This document shows, piece by piece, positions 18,357-25,169 of a stretch of DNA of 40,870 bases. The DNA comes from a virus: the IMG/VR virus record IMGVR_UViG_3300031841_003028, positions 1 to 40,870 of that record. The stretch is one strand, 5' to 3'. The notes beneath the pieces were generated by a model that did not search any database, was not told the DNA's origin, and saw only the letters and a list, made by a program, of their open reading frames with translations. The position numbers and the translations under genes were made by a program. Positions within the stretch are counted from its first letter, which is position 1; every line of letters begins with the position of its first letter.

Positions 18357-18871
18357 CAATTATTATTCATTACTAAATTTGTCTTTACTATTTTTGCACT
18401 ATCAAACTTGTAAGGTTTAGTTCCTGGTGATTCTAAGATATCAATACGATTAACAAATCTTTTATTCATCGTATCTTTAACTTGGTAAACACCATCCTTA
18501 CCATCAGTTCCTTTTAAAATAATGAAATCACCATAATCTAAGAAACCACCATGTCGTTTCAGAAGATTTCTACTCACCGCTATAAATTTATATTCACTTG
18601 CCTTGTGGACTCTTATTCGCGTTCCATCCGCGAGAATGTTCGGTGTAGAATCTGTCTGACGACTAACAGGGTGATACATAGTTACCGTCACTTCCATTCC
18701 CTCTAATTTGAACTCCGATACAAGAGCATTTAATCTCTCGTTTTCTCTCTGAAGTTCAGATGTCATTACTAATATATTTTCCTTATACTTTTTAAAAATT
18801 GTTGTCCAAACAAAAGTATTAAATACCAACATTGGTATTAATATTATTATTGATAATTTTAATTTGTTCAT
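18356..18871 (-). CDS. Membrane-anchored 3D/RlpA-like double-psi barrel protein (171 aa)
   Basis: An N-terminal hydrophobic segment (about 5-25 after the chosen start) acts as an anchor. A short coil follows (ELQRENERLNALVSEFKLEG). The C-terminal half (about 80-170) has the 3D/RlpA-like double-psi beta-barrel pattern: VTVTMYHPVSRQTDSTPNIL, then ADGTRIRV and DYGDFIILKG, with a late VYQVKDTMNKRF. Such domains occur in murein-acting proteins such as lytic transglycosylases. A role in the cell envelope, perhaps in lysis or entry, is inferred. I chose ATG 18871 (AGGA eight bases upstream); ATG 18913 with GGGAGA ten bases upstream is an alternative that would add 14 residues. Confidence 0.65.
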   Translation of the reverse strand: MNKLKLSIIILIPMLVFNTFVWTTIFKKYKENILVMTSELQRENERLNALVSEFKLEGMEVTVTMYHPVSRQTDSTPNILADGTRIRVHKASEYKFIAVSRNLLKRHGGFLDYGDFIILKGTDGKDGVYQVKDTMNKRFVNRIDILESPGTKPYKFDSAKIVKTNLVMNNN

Positions 18872-18975
18872 TTCATTTTTCCTAAAGTTAAGGAAATCCT
18901 TTACAATAGTCATATATAAATATCTCCCAATGTTGTTAAAATTCATTTTAATTGTTTATAACCTATATTTTTTAG

Positions 18976-19317
18976 TGGAGCTGGCGGGAATTGAACCCGC
19001 GTCCAGCCTATTTTCCAAGTTAAGTCGTTCACAACTTAGTTGATTCCAAATCGGTAGTCACCAACAACCCACCATGTCCCATTTTACACAGAATGGTTTA
19101 ACTGAGATTTCATTTAGACTCTAAATCTGAAGTGAGTGGTCTTACCGATTCTGACGCCACATCCCATTATCGGTGTCATGGTGTGACGACTTACGAACTA
19201 AGCGTAAGCAAAATTGACTTGATTGTCAATTAGAATTGTGAGTCTTTTCTGAACGAGACATACTCAATCTCTGTTGCACTCAATCCCTTCCAATACCTGT
19301 CAATACCAGTCAGCCCC
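18976..19317 (-). ncRNA. ssrA: tmRNA, one-piece (ssrA-type), phage-encoded
   Basis: The 5' end GGGGCUG (19317-19311) pairs over seven bases with the 3' end CAGCUCC (18977-18983), followed by an A discriminator. The D-loop-like ACUGGUAUUGACAGG resembles the tmRNA consensus. The T-arm reads GCGGG-UUCAAUU-CCCGC. About 90 bases in, an open tag frame ends in DNQVNFAYA and a UAG stop, a typical hydrophobic alanine-ended degron. The resume codon is not assigned with certainty. The 3' CCA is not encoded. After the tag the molecule contains several inverted repeats, as expected for pseudoknots. tmRNA rescues stalled ribosomes and tags their products for proteolysis. It is 342 nt and not permuted. Confidence 0.93.
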
Positions 19318-19320
19318 ATA

Positions 19321-19479
19321 TTAATCAATCTCATCATGGTCATCTTCCCATTCAAATACTTCGTCACCTTCACCTATCGTGATGTGAGTATCTAACACAT
19401 CTATTAAATCTTCAACGATGTTCCAATCTTCTTGATTGTACGCTTCTTCTAATCTTTTTTTAATTTCTACCAAGGACAT
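19321..19479 (-). CDS. Acidic microprotein beside tmRNA (52 aa)
   Basis: The protein opens MSLVEIKKRLEEAYNQEDWN and is strongly acidic at its end (EWEDDHDEID). It has no hydrophobic segment and would be mostly helical. AGGAGT lies six bases before the ATG. It overlaps the end of the secreted-protein gene by 20 bases, and its stop is three bases from the 5' end of the tmRNA, so it is probably co-transcribed with it. Function unknown. Confidence 0.65.
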   Translation of the reverse strand: MSLVEIKKRLEEAYNQEDWNIVEDLIDVLDTHITIGEGDEVFEWEDDHDEID

Positions 19480-20050
19480 ATTCTACTCCTATTTTAAATT
19501 TATAGTATTTCCTACCTTTGATATCATTATAATCAAAGATATTAGTAAGTATCAACTTCTCTGATATTTTCCAATTAATTTGTGCATAATCTTCCATATC
19601 AAAACGATTTTCACCAGTTAATTCATCTCTGAAATAATAACCATCCCATTTTACTTCCATTGAGAATTTATCATTAATTTCTTTTTTTCTTTGAACACCT
19701 ATAGATATACCACTTTCAAATTGTTTATCTGAATATAATCCAGTATATCCAATTGAGTAATCACCATTACGATAACGAATATCAGCCTTACCATATTGTA
19801 AATCACGAGATGTTTTATTAACATATTGTGGTTTAAAATAAAAGTTCTTAGGTTCCCATTCAAACCATACCTCATCATCAATATAAGATTGTCCTAACTC
19901 TCGTTCCCAATCTCGTTTCAGATATATGTTTTCATTTTTAAAACCAAGTGCAACTTCGTAATCATCTTTAAGGATGGATTCATCATTTGGTGTTCTCATA
20001 CTGAATGATGTGAATAATATTAATCCACTTAATAAACTTTGTAACATCAT
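19460..20050 (-). CDS. Exported beta-strand-rich protein, possible outer-membrane barrel (196 aa)
   Basis: The first 20 residues (MMLQSLLSGLILFTSFSMRT) look like a signal peptide. The rest is alternating polar/hydrophobic strand sequence with many Tyr, Phe and Trp residues (FYFKPQYVN, YSIGYTGLY, FKIGVEYVLGRN), the pattern of a small outer-membrane beta-barrel. It ends in a strand, as barrels do, but not in the usual terminal Phe. It overlaps the small membrane-protein gene upstream by four bases. A phage-encoded surface protein could alter the host envelope, for example in superinfection exclusion; this is inference. A lysis accessory is the main alternative. Confidence 0.6.
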   Translation of the reverse strand: MMLQSLLSGLILFTSFSMRTPNDESILKDDYEVALGFKNENIYLKRDWERELGQSYIDDEVWFEWEPKNFYFKPQYVNKTSRDLQYGKADIRYRNGDYSIGYTGLYSDKQFESGISIGVQRKKEINDKFSMEVKWDGYYFRDELTGENRFDMEDYAQINWKISEKLILTNIFDYNDIKGRKYYKFKIGVEYVLGRN

Positions 20051-20187
20051 CTCATTATCCTATCCAATTCAACCCATGCCTCCATTCCTTGAGAAAACTG
20101 ATACATCACATATAATAAAATACATCCTGCACCAAGTTTAAGACTTGTAATTATGATATCAAATATCATTTCTACTTTTGGATTCAT
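20047..20187 (-). CDS. Membrane microprotein (46 aa)
   Basis: One long hydrophobic stretch lies at about residues 8-31 (IFDIIITSLKLGAGCILLYV), followed by a short amphipathic end. GAGGAAGAA lies just before the ATG, and the start overlaps the previous stop (ATGA). Its own stop overlaps the start of the exported beta-rich protein. Family not recognised; the gene order with the exported protein suggests a shared envelope role. Confidence 0.65.
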   Translation of the reverse strand: MNPKVEMIFDIIITSLKLGAGCILLYVMYQFSQGMEAWVELDRIMR

Positions 20188-20333
20188 TTCTTCTTCCTCG
20201 TATATTTTCTTTTGGTTTTAGTTTTAAGGTTAGGTTTTATTTTTCTTGTTCTCTTTTTCTTTTGTAAAAGAGTTTCTTTTTTCTTACCAACTAATATTTC
20301 AGTTAATAAATTACATGCCTCTACGAATGTCAT
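20184..20333 (-). CDS. Basic microprotein (49 aa)
   Basis: The first 16 residues are hydrophobic to neutral (MTFVEACNLLTEILVG). The remainder is a lysine/arginine-rich tail (KKRTRKIKPNLKTKTKRK), with no acidic residues after position 20. Such a tail would bind nucleic acid or, less likely, membrane. GAGGTAATATA precedes the ATG and the start overlaps the previous stop (TAATG). Not recognised. Confidence 0.6.
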   Translation of the reverse strand: MTFVEACNLLTEILVGKKKETLLQKKKRTRKIKPNLKTKTKRKYTRKKK

Positions 20334-20536
20334 TATATTACCTCTACGATTTTAGATTCTTTAACTACTTTAACTTCAAAGACATAAGGTGAATCTTTTA
20401 ATACCTCATTTACCTTTGCTTCTGCTACTGATACAGAATCACACTCAACTAAAAACGCTCTACGAGTTTTCTTTTCTCTTACACCATTCTTTGTTGGTAT
20501 CTCTTCTGTAAATACTACTTGTGCTTCAAAATACAT
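20333..20536 (-). CDS. DUF4494-like small protein (67 aa)
   Basis: The sequence follows the DUF4494 pattern: an opening aromatic strand (MYFEAQVVF), a basic turn, AFLVECDSVSVAEAKVNEVL and a final strand FEVKVVKESKIVEVI. The family is uncharacterised and, as I recall, found in phages and Bacteroidota. It has no known catalytic residues and no membrane segment. It is coupled to both neighbours by stop/start overlaps. Confidence 0.6.
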   Translation of the reverse strand: MYFEAQVVFTEEIPTKNGVREKKTRRAFLVECDSVSVAEAKVNEVLKDSPYVFEVKVVKESKIVEVI

Positions 20537-20733
20537 TATATCTCCTTTGTGTATTTATGTTTATTTTCTTTCCAATATTCATTAATATCTTTTTTTGTTC
20601 CACCTTGTTTTTCAAATGATTCTTTACGAGTCATCATTGTCATAGGAACATCAGATAAATTATATGGTCTACCAAAGGTATCTCTAAATACCATTTCATT
20701 CAACCATTCTTTTTTTGTCATTTGTTTTGTCAT
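20536..20733 (-). CDS. Hypothetical small protein (65 aa)
   Basis: Not recognised. The protein is charged and helical, with a cluster of Met (MTKQMTKKEWLNEMVF) and a basic end (NEYWKENKHKYTKEI). I start it at ATG 20733, which has GAGG about six bases upstream, rather than at ATG 20763 inside the oxygenase gene. Its stop overlaps the next start. It could be a regulator or inhibitor of a host protein, but nothing shows this directly. Confidence 0.55.
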   Translation of the reverse strand: MTKQMTKKEWLNEMVFRDTFGRPYNLSDVPMTMMTRKESFEKQGGTKKDINEYWKENKHKYTKEI

Positions 20734-20740
20734 TATAACC

Positions 20741-21388
20741 TCATATAGTTTTATAATATCCACCGATTCTAAAAGGTATCTTTGTGTTTATAGACACGGC
20801 GGAAGACTCAGAATAATTCACTTTCTTCATAACTCTAAAGTCCATAGATACTCTTGTAAACTCGGTTTTATTTTGTTTATTACCATGTGTGAGATTCGCT
20901 CCATCCCACATCACTAAATCTCCATACTCACAATCCATAGGTGAGTAGTCACCTTTATCAGGTTCACTCTCTACCCAAATCGTTGCAGTATTCTTTGCAT
21001 TTGTTAATGGTAAAAAGAAATTTCTTTCTTTTATTTTCTTTACCCATTCTTTATCCTCACGATACTTACTATCTTTATGAAATTCACCTACACCAAGATT
21101 ATTTGGAAGTTGAACTCTAAATGATGGTTTAGCTTGATAGACTATTTCATCATTATCAAACAATGGTTTAACTACCTTTACCATAAAGTCATCATACATA
21201 TTTCTTAACTCAGAATCATTGTCCCATGAATTATAAAATATTTTGTGAAACTCAGTTTGTTGGTCTGTTTCTCTTGTTCGTAATTCATAATCTTGTGCAA
21301 CATGAAAAGATTCAAATGCAACATTATAGTGTTTTTGTATCTTTTCTCTAAAGTTAAATTTTCCGATATTGTATATTATTTTTTTCAT
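20741..21388 (-). CDS. 2-oxoglutarate/Fe(II) oxygenase, StrG/phytanoyl-type (215 aa)
   Basis: Motifs visible: the metal pair HKD in VGEFHKDSKY (about 119-121), NFFLPLTNAKNTATIWVESE forming the core sheet, GDLVMWDGANLTHGNKQN with the distal His, and TRVSMDFRV carrying the 2-oxoglutarate-binding Arg. This is the pattern of the StrG/phytanoyl-CoA branch. Such proteins hydroxylate small molecules; marine phages commonly carry them and the substrate is seldom known. The start is coupled to the stop of the nucleotidyltransferase gene (TAATG). Confidence 0.75.
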   Translation of the reverse strand: MKKIIYNIGKFNFREKIQKHYNVAFESFHVAQDYELRTRETDQQTEFHKIFYNSWDNDSELRNMYDDFMVKVVKPLFDNDEIVYQAKPSFRVQLPNNLGVGEFHKDSKYREDKEWVKKIKERNFFLPLTNAKNTATIWVESEPDKGDYSPMDCEYGDLVMWDGANLTHGNKQNKTEFTRVSMDFRVMKKVNYSESSAVSINTKIPFRIGGYYKTI

Positions 21389-21843
21389 TATCTTCTAAAT
21401 GCATTAGGTTCATCATACTCAACTAATCCAGTCATGTCTGATGATGAACGAATCTTTTCACCTAAACCATCTACCATCTTGATGTTTAGTTTACTACAAA
21501 CTTTAGCTTCAGGTATATCACCAAAGTGTCTATCACCACCATTACAAAAAGTCAATTCTGCCATAGGTTTAAATTGTGCTACCATTTCTAAAGATTTACA
21601 CACGGTTTTATCTTCATCAACTGACATCAATACTTCGTCAACCATATCTAAATGAAAGACAATATCTAATCTATCACGCTCGTCCATAAACTCATCAGCC
21701 TTTTTTATAAGTGCTTGTTTACGATTATTCACAATAACCACTAATGTATCACCCATTGATTTTGCCATTTTTAAATATTCTATATGACCTACATGAAGTG
21801 GGTCAAAGTATCCACTACATATAACTACTTTTTCTTTACTCAT
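21388..21843 (-). CDS. Cytidylyltransferase-like nucleotidyltransferase (151 aa)
   Basis: The protein opens with ICSGYFDPLHVGHIEYLKMA, the nucleotide-binding element of the cytidylyltransferase superfamily, with HVGH at about residues 17-20. VVIVNNRKQALIKK and a late EKIRSSSDMTGL sit where the second phosphate-binding part lies. Members make CDP-glycerol, ADP-heptose or FAD precursors. It is close in size to glycerol-3-phosphate cytidylyltransferase (about 130-150). The start at 21843 is supported by GGAGAAG nine bases upstream. The open frame goes further upstream, but that part is the overlapping small gene read in another frame. A link to glycan building in the right-hand cassette is possible. 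Confidence 0.75.
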   Translation of the reverse strand: MSKEKVVICSGYFDPLHVGHIEYLKMAKSMGDTLVVIVNNRKQALIKKADEFMDERDRLDIVFHLDMVDEVLMSVDEDKTVCKSLEMVAQFKPMAELTFCNGGDRHFGDIPEAKVCSKLNIKMVDGLGEKIRSSSDMTGLVEYDEPNAFRR

Positions 21844-21976
21844 CTTTTTTCTTCTCCGTTTTGCTTTTCTTCTTTTTACCGAAAATCTTTTCCCAATTAT
21901 CATCATATCTTTTCTTATCTGATGTTCTTGGTGCACTACCCTTTGTAGTACCTGAATCATATATTGATTTACCCAT
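21836..21976 (-). CDS. Small basic hypothetical protein (46 aa)
   Basis: The N-terminus is MGKSIYDSGTTKGSAPRTSD and the C-terminal half is lysine-rich (NWEKIFGKKKKSK). There is no membrane segment. Its 3' end overlaps the nucleotidyltransferase start by eight bases in a different frame, and its start overlaps the membrane microprotein stop. Small proteins opening this way are, to my knowledge, common in marine phages. Function unknown. Confidence 0.6.
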   Translation of the reverse strand: MGKSIYDSGTTKGSAPRTSDKKRYDDNWEKIFGKKKKSKTEKKKDE

Positions 21977-22079
21977 AAAATCTCTCGTCAAATAATAATA
22001 CATAGATTGATATCAATCCTATAATACCAACAACCACTCCAATAATAATTTGAAACAATGTAAACAATGCACTAAACAT
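21969..22079 (-). CDS. Membrane microprotein (36 aa)
   Basis: The protein is almost one transmembrane helix (LFTLFQIIIGVVVGIIGLIS), with a short acidic end (FDERFYG). GAGGGAA lies about six bases before ATG 22079, which coincides with the stop of the peptide deformylase gene. Its end overlaps the next small gene by eight bases. Not recognised. Confidence 0.6.
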   Translation of the reverse strand: MFSALFTLFQIIIGVVVGIIGLISIYVLLFDERFYG

Positions 22080-22738
22080 TATTGTTCCCTCTTCCAATCT
22101 TCATATAACATCCAATCTCCACTTTGTATGAACTTCTGAGCCTTCTTCCATTTCATCTTTGTAACAACATTCATATGTCCACCACCAATAAGTTCTACAA
22201 TTTCATTACGACCAATCTTTTTCGTATCTCGTTTATAAGTTGTTTGAATCTTTCTGTCCATACATATAATACCATTCAAGTGGTCAATCTCGTGTTGTAC
22301 ACATACTGATTCTAACAACCTTAAGTTCCTATCATCACCACCATCTTTTTCCCAACTACCTTTACCTTCTGTATTAGTCTCAACACCACTAAATATCATA
22401 GAACCCTCAACGCCTTCCGAGATAACCTCTATAGTCTCATATCTTTTAGTATTGACACCTTTCTTTGGGTAACTTAAACAACCCTCGTAATATGTTATTT
22501 CATTTTCTTTTCTGATAATTTTTGGGTTAATGAGAACCAAAGGTTCAAGAACATTGACAACGGCCACTTGTGCATCAATTCCCACTTGATTAGCTGCCAA
22601 CCCAATACCGTCTTTTCTTTTGTTAAGTATCTGAAATAATTCTGTTGCAATAGTTCTTCCTTCTTCAAGTGAAACCTCTTTTAGTTTTTTATTAATTAAA
22701 GGATTATCATGTTTTAAACAATTAATTACTTGTTTCAT
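22079..22738 (-). CDS. def: Peptide deformylase (219 aa)
   Basis: All three deformylase motifs are present: GIGLAANQ at about 44-51, EGCLSYP at 85-91 with the metal Cys, and QHEIDHLNG at 148-156 with the metal pair and catalytic Glu. The enzyme removes the formyl group from new proteins. A segment of about 30 residues (about 110-140, with SWEKDGGDD) is inserted between the second and third motifs, and a C-terminal extension of about 60 residues follows; phage deformylases are usually shorter. The start 22738 has AAGGAAA six bases upstream and overlaps the UvdE gene by 17 bases. Deformylase genes are known in marine phages, where they are thought to help phage-driven protein turnover. Confidence 0.92.
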   Translation of the reverse strand: MKQVINCLKHDNPLINKKLKEVSLEEGRTIATELFQILNKRKDGIGLAANQVGIDAQVAVVNVLEPLVLINPKIIRKENEITYYEGCLSYPKKGVNTKRYETIEVISEGVEGSMIFSGVETNTEGKGSWEKDGGDDRNLRLLESVCVQHEIDHLNGIICMDRKIQTTYKRDTKKIGRNEIVELIGGGHMNVVTKMKWKKAQKFIQSGDWMLYEDWKREQ

Positions 22739-23678
22739 ATGTTTCCTTATATTGTTGAACTGCCAATTCTTTTGCTTTTGCCTCAACCATAATATCAATC
22801 CTATGACCATATGTATTAATGTAATCAGTAATATAATCTGAATGAGCTTGTGGTCTGATACTTTCATCCAATTGTTCTCTTCTACGAGATTCAGAGTAAT
22901 GAACTGCTGGGACAATATCATCAGGCCATGTTGAGATAGCCAACTCTAATGCTTTTTGTTCTGTTAAGTCACCTGTACAGAAACCATGGTGATGATAATC
23001 AAACACAATTGGAATACCAATTCGTTTGTAAATACCATCATACAAATCTTGTACTGAATACATACTTGCCTTATCATCATTCTCAACCGTAAGTCTTGTC
23101 TGAACTGATTCTGGTAGTCGTTCAAAGTTTTTACAAAATCTTTCCATAGCAGATTGTTTATCTCCATAGACACCACCCAAGTGAATGTTAATCTTGTTGT
23201 ATGGTGTTCTTGATAACCCCATCATATCAAACTCATCACCATGAATAGTCAAGTCTTTGATACAATTCTCAACAACATGTTCATGTGGTGATACCAATAC
23301 ATTGAAAGGGCCAGGATGAGAAGTCAACCTAACTCCATGAGTAGTAGCCATTGTACCTACTGAATGAAACCATTGTTTGATTTCTTTAATATCTTTTAGG
23401 TCTTCCCATTCGTACTCAGTTTTCCATGGTGACATATCTGATGATATACGAAAGAAGTCGTAACCATTAGTAATGTTCCATGCCACAATCTTATGTAGGT
23501 CTTTTACATTTTGTAAACAAATTTCTGATGCATAATCTACACCTTTCTCATCAAAAGTTCTACGAATCATACTACGATTGGTAGTAATTCTTTCAGTTCC
23601 TCGTGGTTGATTACCATACTTAGTAGGATAACTAAGTTGCATATTGATACATGCATAACCGATTTTATTATTTACCAT
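22722..23678 (-). CDS. uvdE: UV damage endonuclease, UvdE type (318 aa)
   Basis: The sequence follows the UvdE TIM-barrel: NKIGYACINMQL at the start, DFFRISSDMSPW, RLTSHPGPFNVL, KINIHLGGVYGDK (about 164-176), RLTVENDDKASMY and FDYHHHGFCTG. These supply the His, Asp and Glu residues that bind the metal cluster. The enzyme nicks DNA 5' to pyrimidine dimers and other lesions without light. The length, 318, matches the family. It is the first gene after promoter 23759-23787. Repair of UV damage suits a surface-water phage. Confidence 0.9.
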   Translation of the reverse strand: MVNNKIGYACINMQLSYPTKYGNQPRGTERITTNRSMIRRTFDEKGVDYASEICLQNVKDLHKIVAWNITNGYDFFRISSDMSPWKTEYEWEDLKDIKEIKQWFHSVGTMATTHGVRLTSHPGPFNVLVSPHEHVVENCIKDLTIHGDEFDMMGLSRTPYNKINIHLGGVYGDKQSAMERFCKNFERLPESVQTRLTVENDDKASMYSVQDLYDGIYKRIGIPIVFDYHHHGFCTGDLTEQKALELAISTWPDDIVPAVHYSESRRREQLDESIRPQAHSDYITDYINTYGHRIDIMVEAKAKELAVQQYKETYETSN

Positions 23679-23758
23679 TCTTCATTTCTCCCAAAATCAT
23701 TTTTGTCAATTCTCATTTTTAAATGTCTTTTATATAACCAAAAAAAGTATATGTTCCT

Positions 23759-23787
23759 AATATATGAAAATATATTACGAATGTCAA
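23759..23787 (-). promoter_or_regulatory. Sigma70-type early promoter P2
   Basis: TTGACA (23782-23787) and TATATT (23759-23764) on the minus strand are separated by 17 bases, with an A-rich stretch and CTGC upstream. It lies about 80 bases before the UvdE gene. A 14-codon frame in the leader ends over the UvdE start and could be a leader peptide, but this is weak. Confidence 0.8.
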
Positions 23788-23795
23788 GCAGTTTT

Positions 23796-23996
23796 TTAAT
23801 TTTCAATAATATAACCTCTTAAATAATCTTTTGTAAGTTGTTTTTCAACTTTAAGTCTTGTTTTGTAATCATCAAATGATTCACCCTTTAATCGTTTATC
23901 ACCTTTTAAAAGTTCACTAACCTGAACCCTTGGGTCTCTATTATCTTTTTGCATGTCCTTGGTTTGAACAGGATAAACAAATTCACTTTGTCTCAT
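23796..23996 (-). CDS. Hypothetical protein (66 aa)
   Basis: Not recognised. The protein is charged and helical (MRQSEFVYPVQTKDMQKDNR at the start, then SFDDYKTRLKVEKQLTKDY), with near-equal acidic and basic residues. AGGAGTTATA precedes the ATG. It is nine bases after the 145-residue basic gene and the last gene before promoter P2. It has the look of the small early proteins that phages use to bind host factors. Confidence 0.6.
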   Translation of the reverse strand: MRQSEFVYPVQTKDMQKDNRDPRVQVSELLKGDKRLKGESFDDYKTRLKVEKQLTKDYLRGYIIEN

Positions 23997-24004
23997 TATA
24001 ACTC

Positions 24005-24442
24005 CTATATGTTATGGTTTAAAAAGTCTTGTTGTTTCTTAAGTTCTTTTTTGAGTTTTTGTTTCTCTTTATATTTCGCAACTAATATCTGGTCTTTAGT
24101 TTTTCTTTTCTTTTTCTTCTTAGGTGGTTTAACCTTTGTAGGTTTTAATGTACCTTTTAACTTAGGTTGTTCCACACCCTTGTGAAAAACATTACCATCT
24201 TTATCTACGAACTCATTCATAAAATGCCATCCTGCAGGACGACCTGTTTTTTGTCGTTGTGGTTTGATAGCTGTTTCAAATGTTTCAGGAAACATTTTAT
24301 ACATTCTTGATTGTAGTGCCTTATCACCAATCACTTCTTTTGCTTCTGTACTTACATTTTTGACAGGTTCACCTGTGATTTTACAATCCATGTATGGAAC
24401 ACCATCAATATAATATCCACCATTGTCTTCAAACTTACCCAT
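24005..24442 (-). CDS. Basic hypothetical protein (145 aa)
   Basis: The N-terminal 90 residues are mixed (DNGGYYIDGVPYMDCKITGE; later GRPAGWHFMNEFVD). The last 45 form a strongly basic, lysine-rich coil (KPPKKKKKRKTKDQILVAKY). DNA or RNA binding is suggested by charge alone. AAGGAAAGTTAC precedes the ATG. The single Cys and the WHF motif do not fit any family I know. It is co-oriented with the 66- and 77-residue genes. Confidence 0.6.
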   Translation of the reverse strand: MGKFEDNGGYYIDGVPYMDCKITGEPVKNVSTEAKEVIGDKALQSRMYKMFPETFETAIKPQRQKTGRPAGWHFMNEFVDKDGNVFHKGVEQPKLKGTLKPTKVKPPKKKKKRKTKDQILVAKYKEKQKLKKELKKQQDFLNHNI

Positions 24443-24459
24443 GTAACTTTCCTTTGTTA

Positions 24460-24693
24460 TTAAGATTCCCCAATGGAACCTGATTTTATCCCTTCAGTAA
24501 TTAAGAATTTCACGAAGCTTTCGTCTTCCTTGAATTGAGTTACAAGATGTTTACTACCTTCTTGCATTAGTTTATTCATTTCCATGTCAATCTCAATCAA
24601 GTCATTAATCAAATTGTAACACAAATCTCTTGCCTTACCCTTTGTTTCTTTTTCTATTTCTTCTATCCTCGTTACTAATTCACTAATTCTCAT
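24460..24693 (-). CDS. Coiled-coil hypothetical protein (77 aa)
   Basis: The protein is helical throughout, opening MRISELVTRIEEIEKETKGK with heptad spacing, then ITEGIKSGSIG. No membrane or metal motif is seen. AGGATAAG lies 5-6 bases before the ATG. It lies between the tRNA and the 145-residue gene. Function unknown. Confidence 0.55.
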   Translation of the reverse strand: MRISELVTRIEEIEKETKGKARDLCYNLINDLIEIDMEMNKLMQEGSKHLVTQFKEDESFVKFLITEGIKSGSIGES

Positions 24694-24711
24694 TTTCTTA
24701 TCCTAAATTTG

Positions 24712-24785
24712 AGGGCAGGATAGGATTTGAACCTACGAACAATGGATTTGCAATCCACCCCATTAGACCACTCTGGCACCTGCCC
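24712..24785 (-). tRNA. trnC: tRNA-Cys (GCA)
   Basis: A complete 74-nt cloverleaf. GGGCAGG at the 5' end pairs with CCUGCCC at the 3' end. The anticodon stem GUGGA/UCCAU encloses UUGCAAA, with anticodon GCA reading UGU and UGC. The T arm has UUCAAAU, and the discriminator is U. CCA is not encoded. The 5' 23 bases lie under the stop end of the SWIM-type gene. Confidence 0.93.
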
Positions 24786-25044
24786 GGCCACGACTTTGTG
24801 CCTGTCTAACTCGTTGTTCAAACTTTCTATTCTGCACTTCATTAATATGTTTACAATATTTTATCTTGTGTCTCCTACGAAATTTAAATGCTGGACAATC
24901 ACATGCCCACTCAATTCGTGAAGGGTCAAAACGAATATCGTATGTTTTACCCTTGATGGTGTAATGTTCCCAGCCATTCTCATCTACTAAGACACCATCA
25001 AAAACTTCAATAATATAATCTATTAAACTTTGTTCCATCATCAT
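24763..25044 (-). CDS. SWIM-like zinc-binding protein (93 aa)
   Basis: The motif CDCPAFKFRRRHKIKYCKHI (about 49-68) has the C-x-C...C-x-H spacing of SWIM zinc fingers, which bind DNA or proteins. Before it lie an acidic start and a beta pair (YTIKGKTYDIRFD). The C-terminus is Arg/Gln-rich and basic. The last seven residues, RAGARVV, and the stop are encoded inside the tRNA-Cys gene. It starts by stop/start overlap with the small membrane gene. Confidence 0.7.
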   Translation of the reverse strand: MMMEQSLIDYIIEVFDGVLVDENGWEHYTIKGKTYDIRFDPSRIEWACDCPAFKFRRRHKIKYCKHINEVQNRKFEQRVRQAQSRGRAGARVV

Positions 25045-25169
25045 TAAATATTAAATAGTACCATAAAAAACCAAAATACAAAAAAAATCCAAAGTACGGT
25101 TAAAAACTCTGCACACCTATATAGAAATAATCCTATCTTTTTTCTCATTACAAAGTTACTATATCCCAT
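25044..25169 (-). CDS. Membrane microprotein (41 aa)
   Basis: A basic start (MGYSNFVMRKKIGLFLYRCA) is followed by a very hydrophobic aromatic segment (about 22-39, with FFVFWFFMV). The start and stop both overlap neighbouring genes (TAATG type), which supports it as a real gene although it is short. Function unknown. Confidence 0.6.
   Translation of the reverse strand: MGYSNFVMRKKIGLFLYRCAEFLTVLWIFFVFWFFMVLFNI

Noticed and set aside
18915-18922. TATAAATA on the plus strand
   Set aside because: The only nearby genes are on the minus strand. Similar octamers at 27677, 29249 and 32072 on the plus strand also lie before minus-strand gene ends or starts, in AT-rich spacers, so they are taken as chance.
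23694-23720. A second TTGACA before the UvdE gene
   Set aside because: There is no -10-like hexamer 16-18 bases downstream, and it lies too near the start codon.
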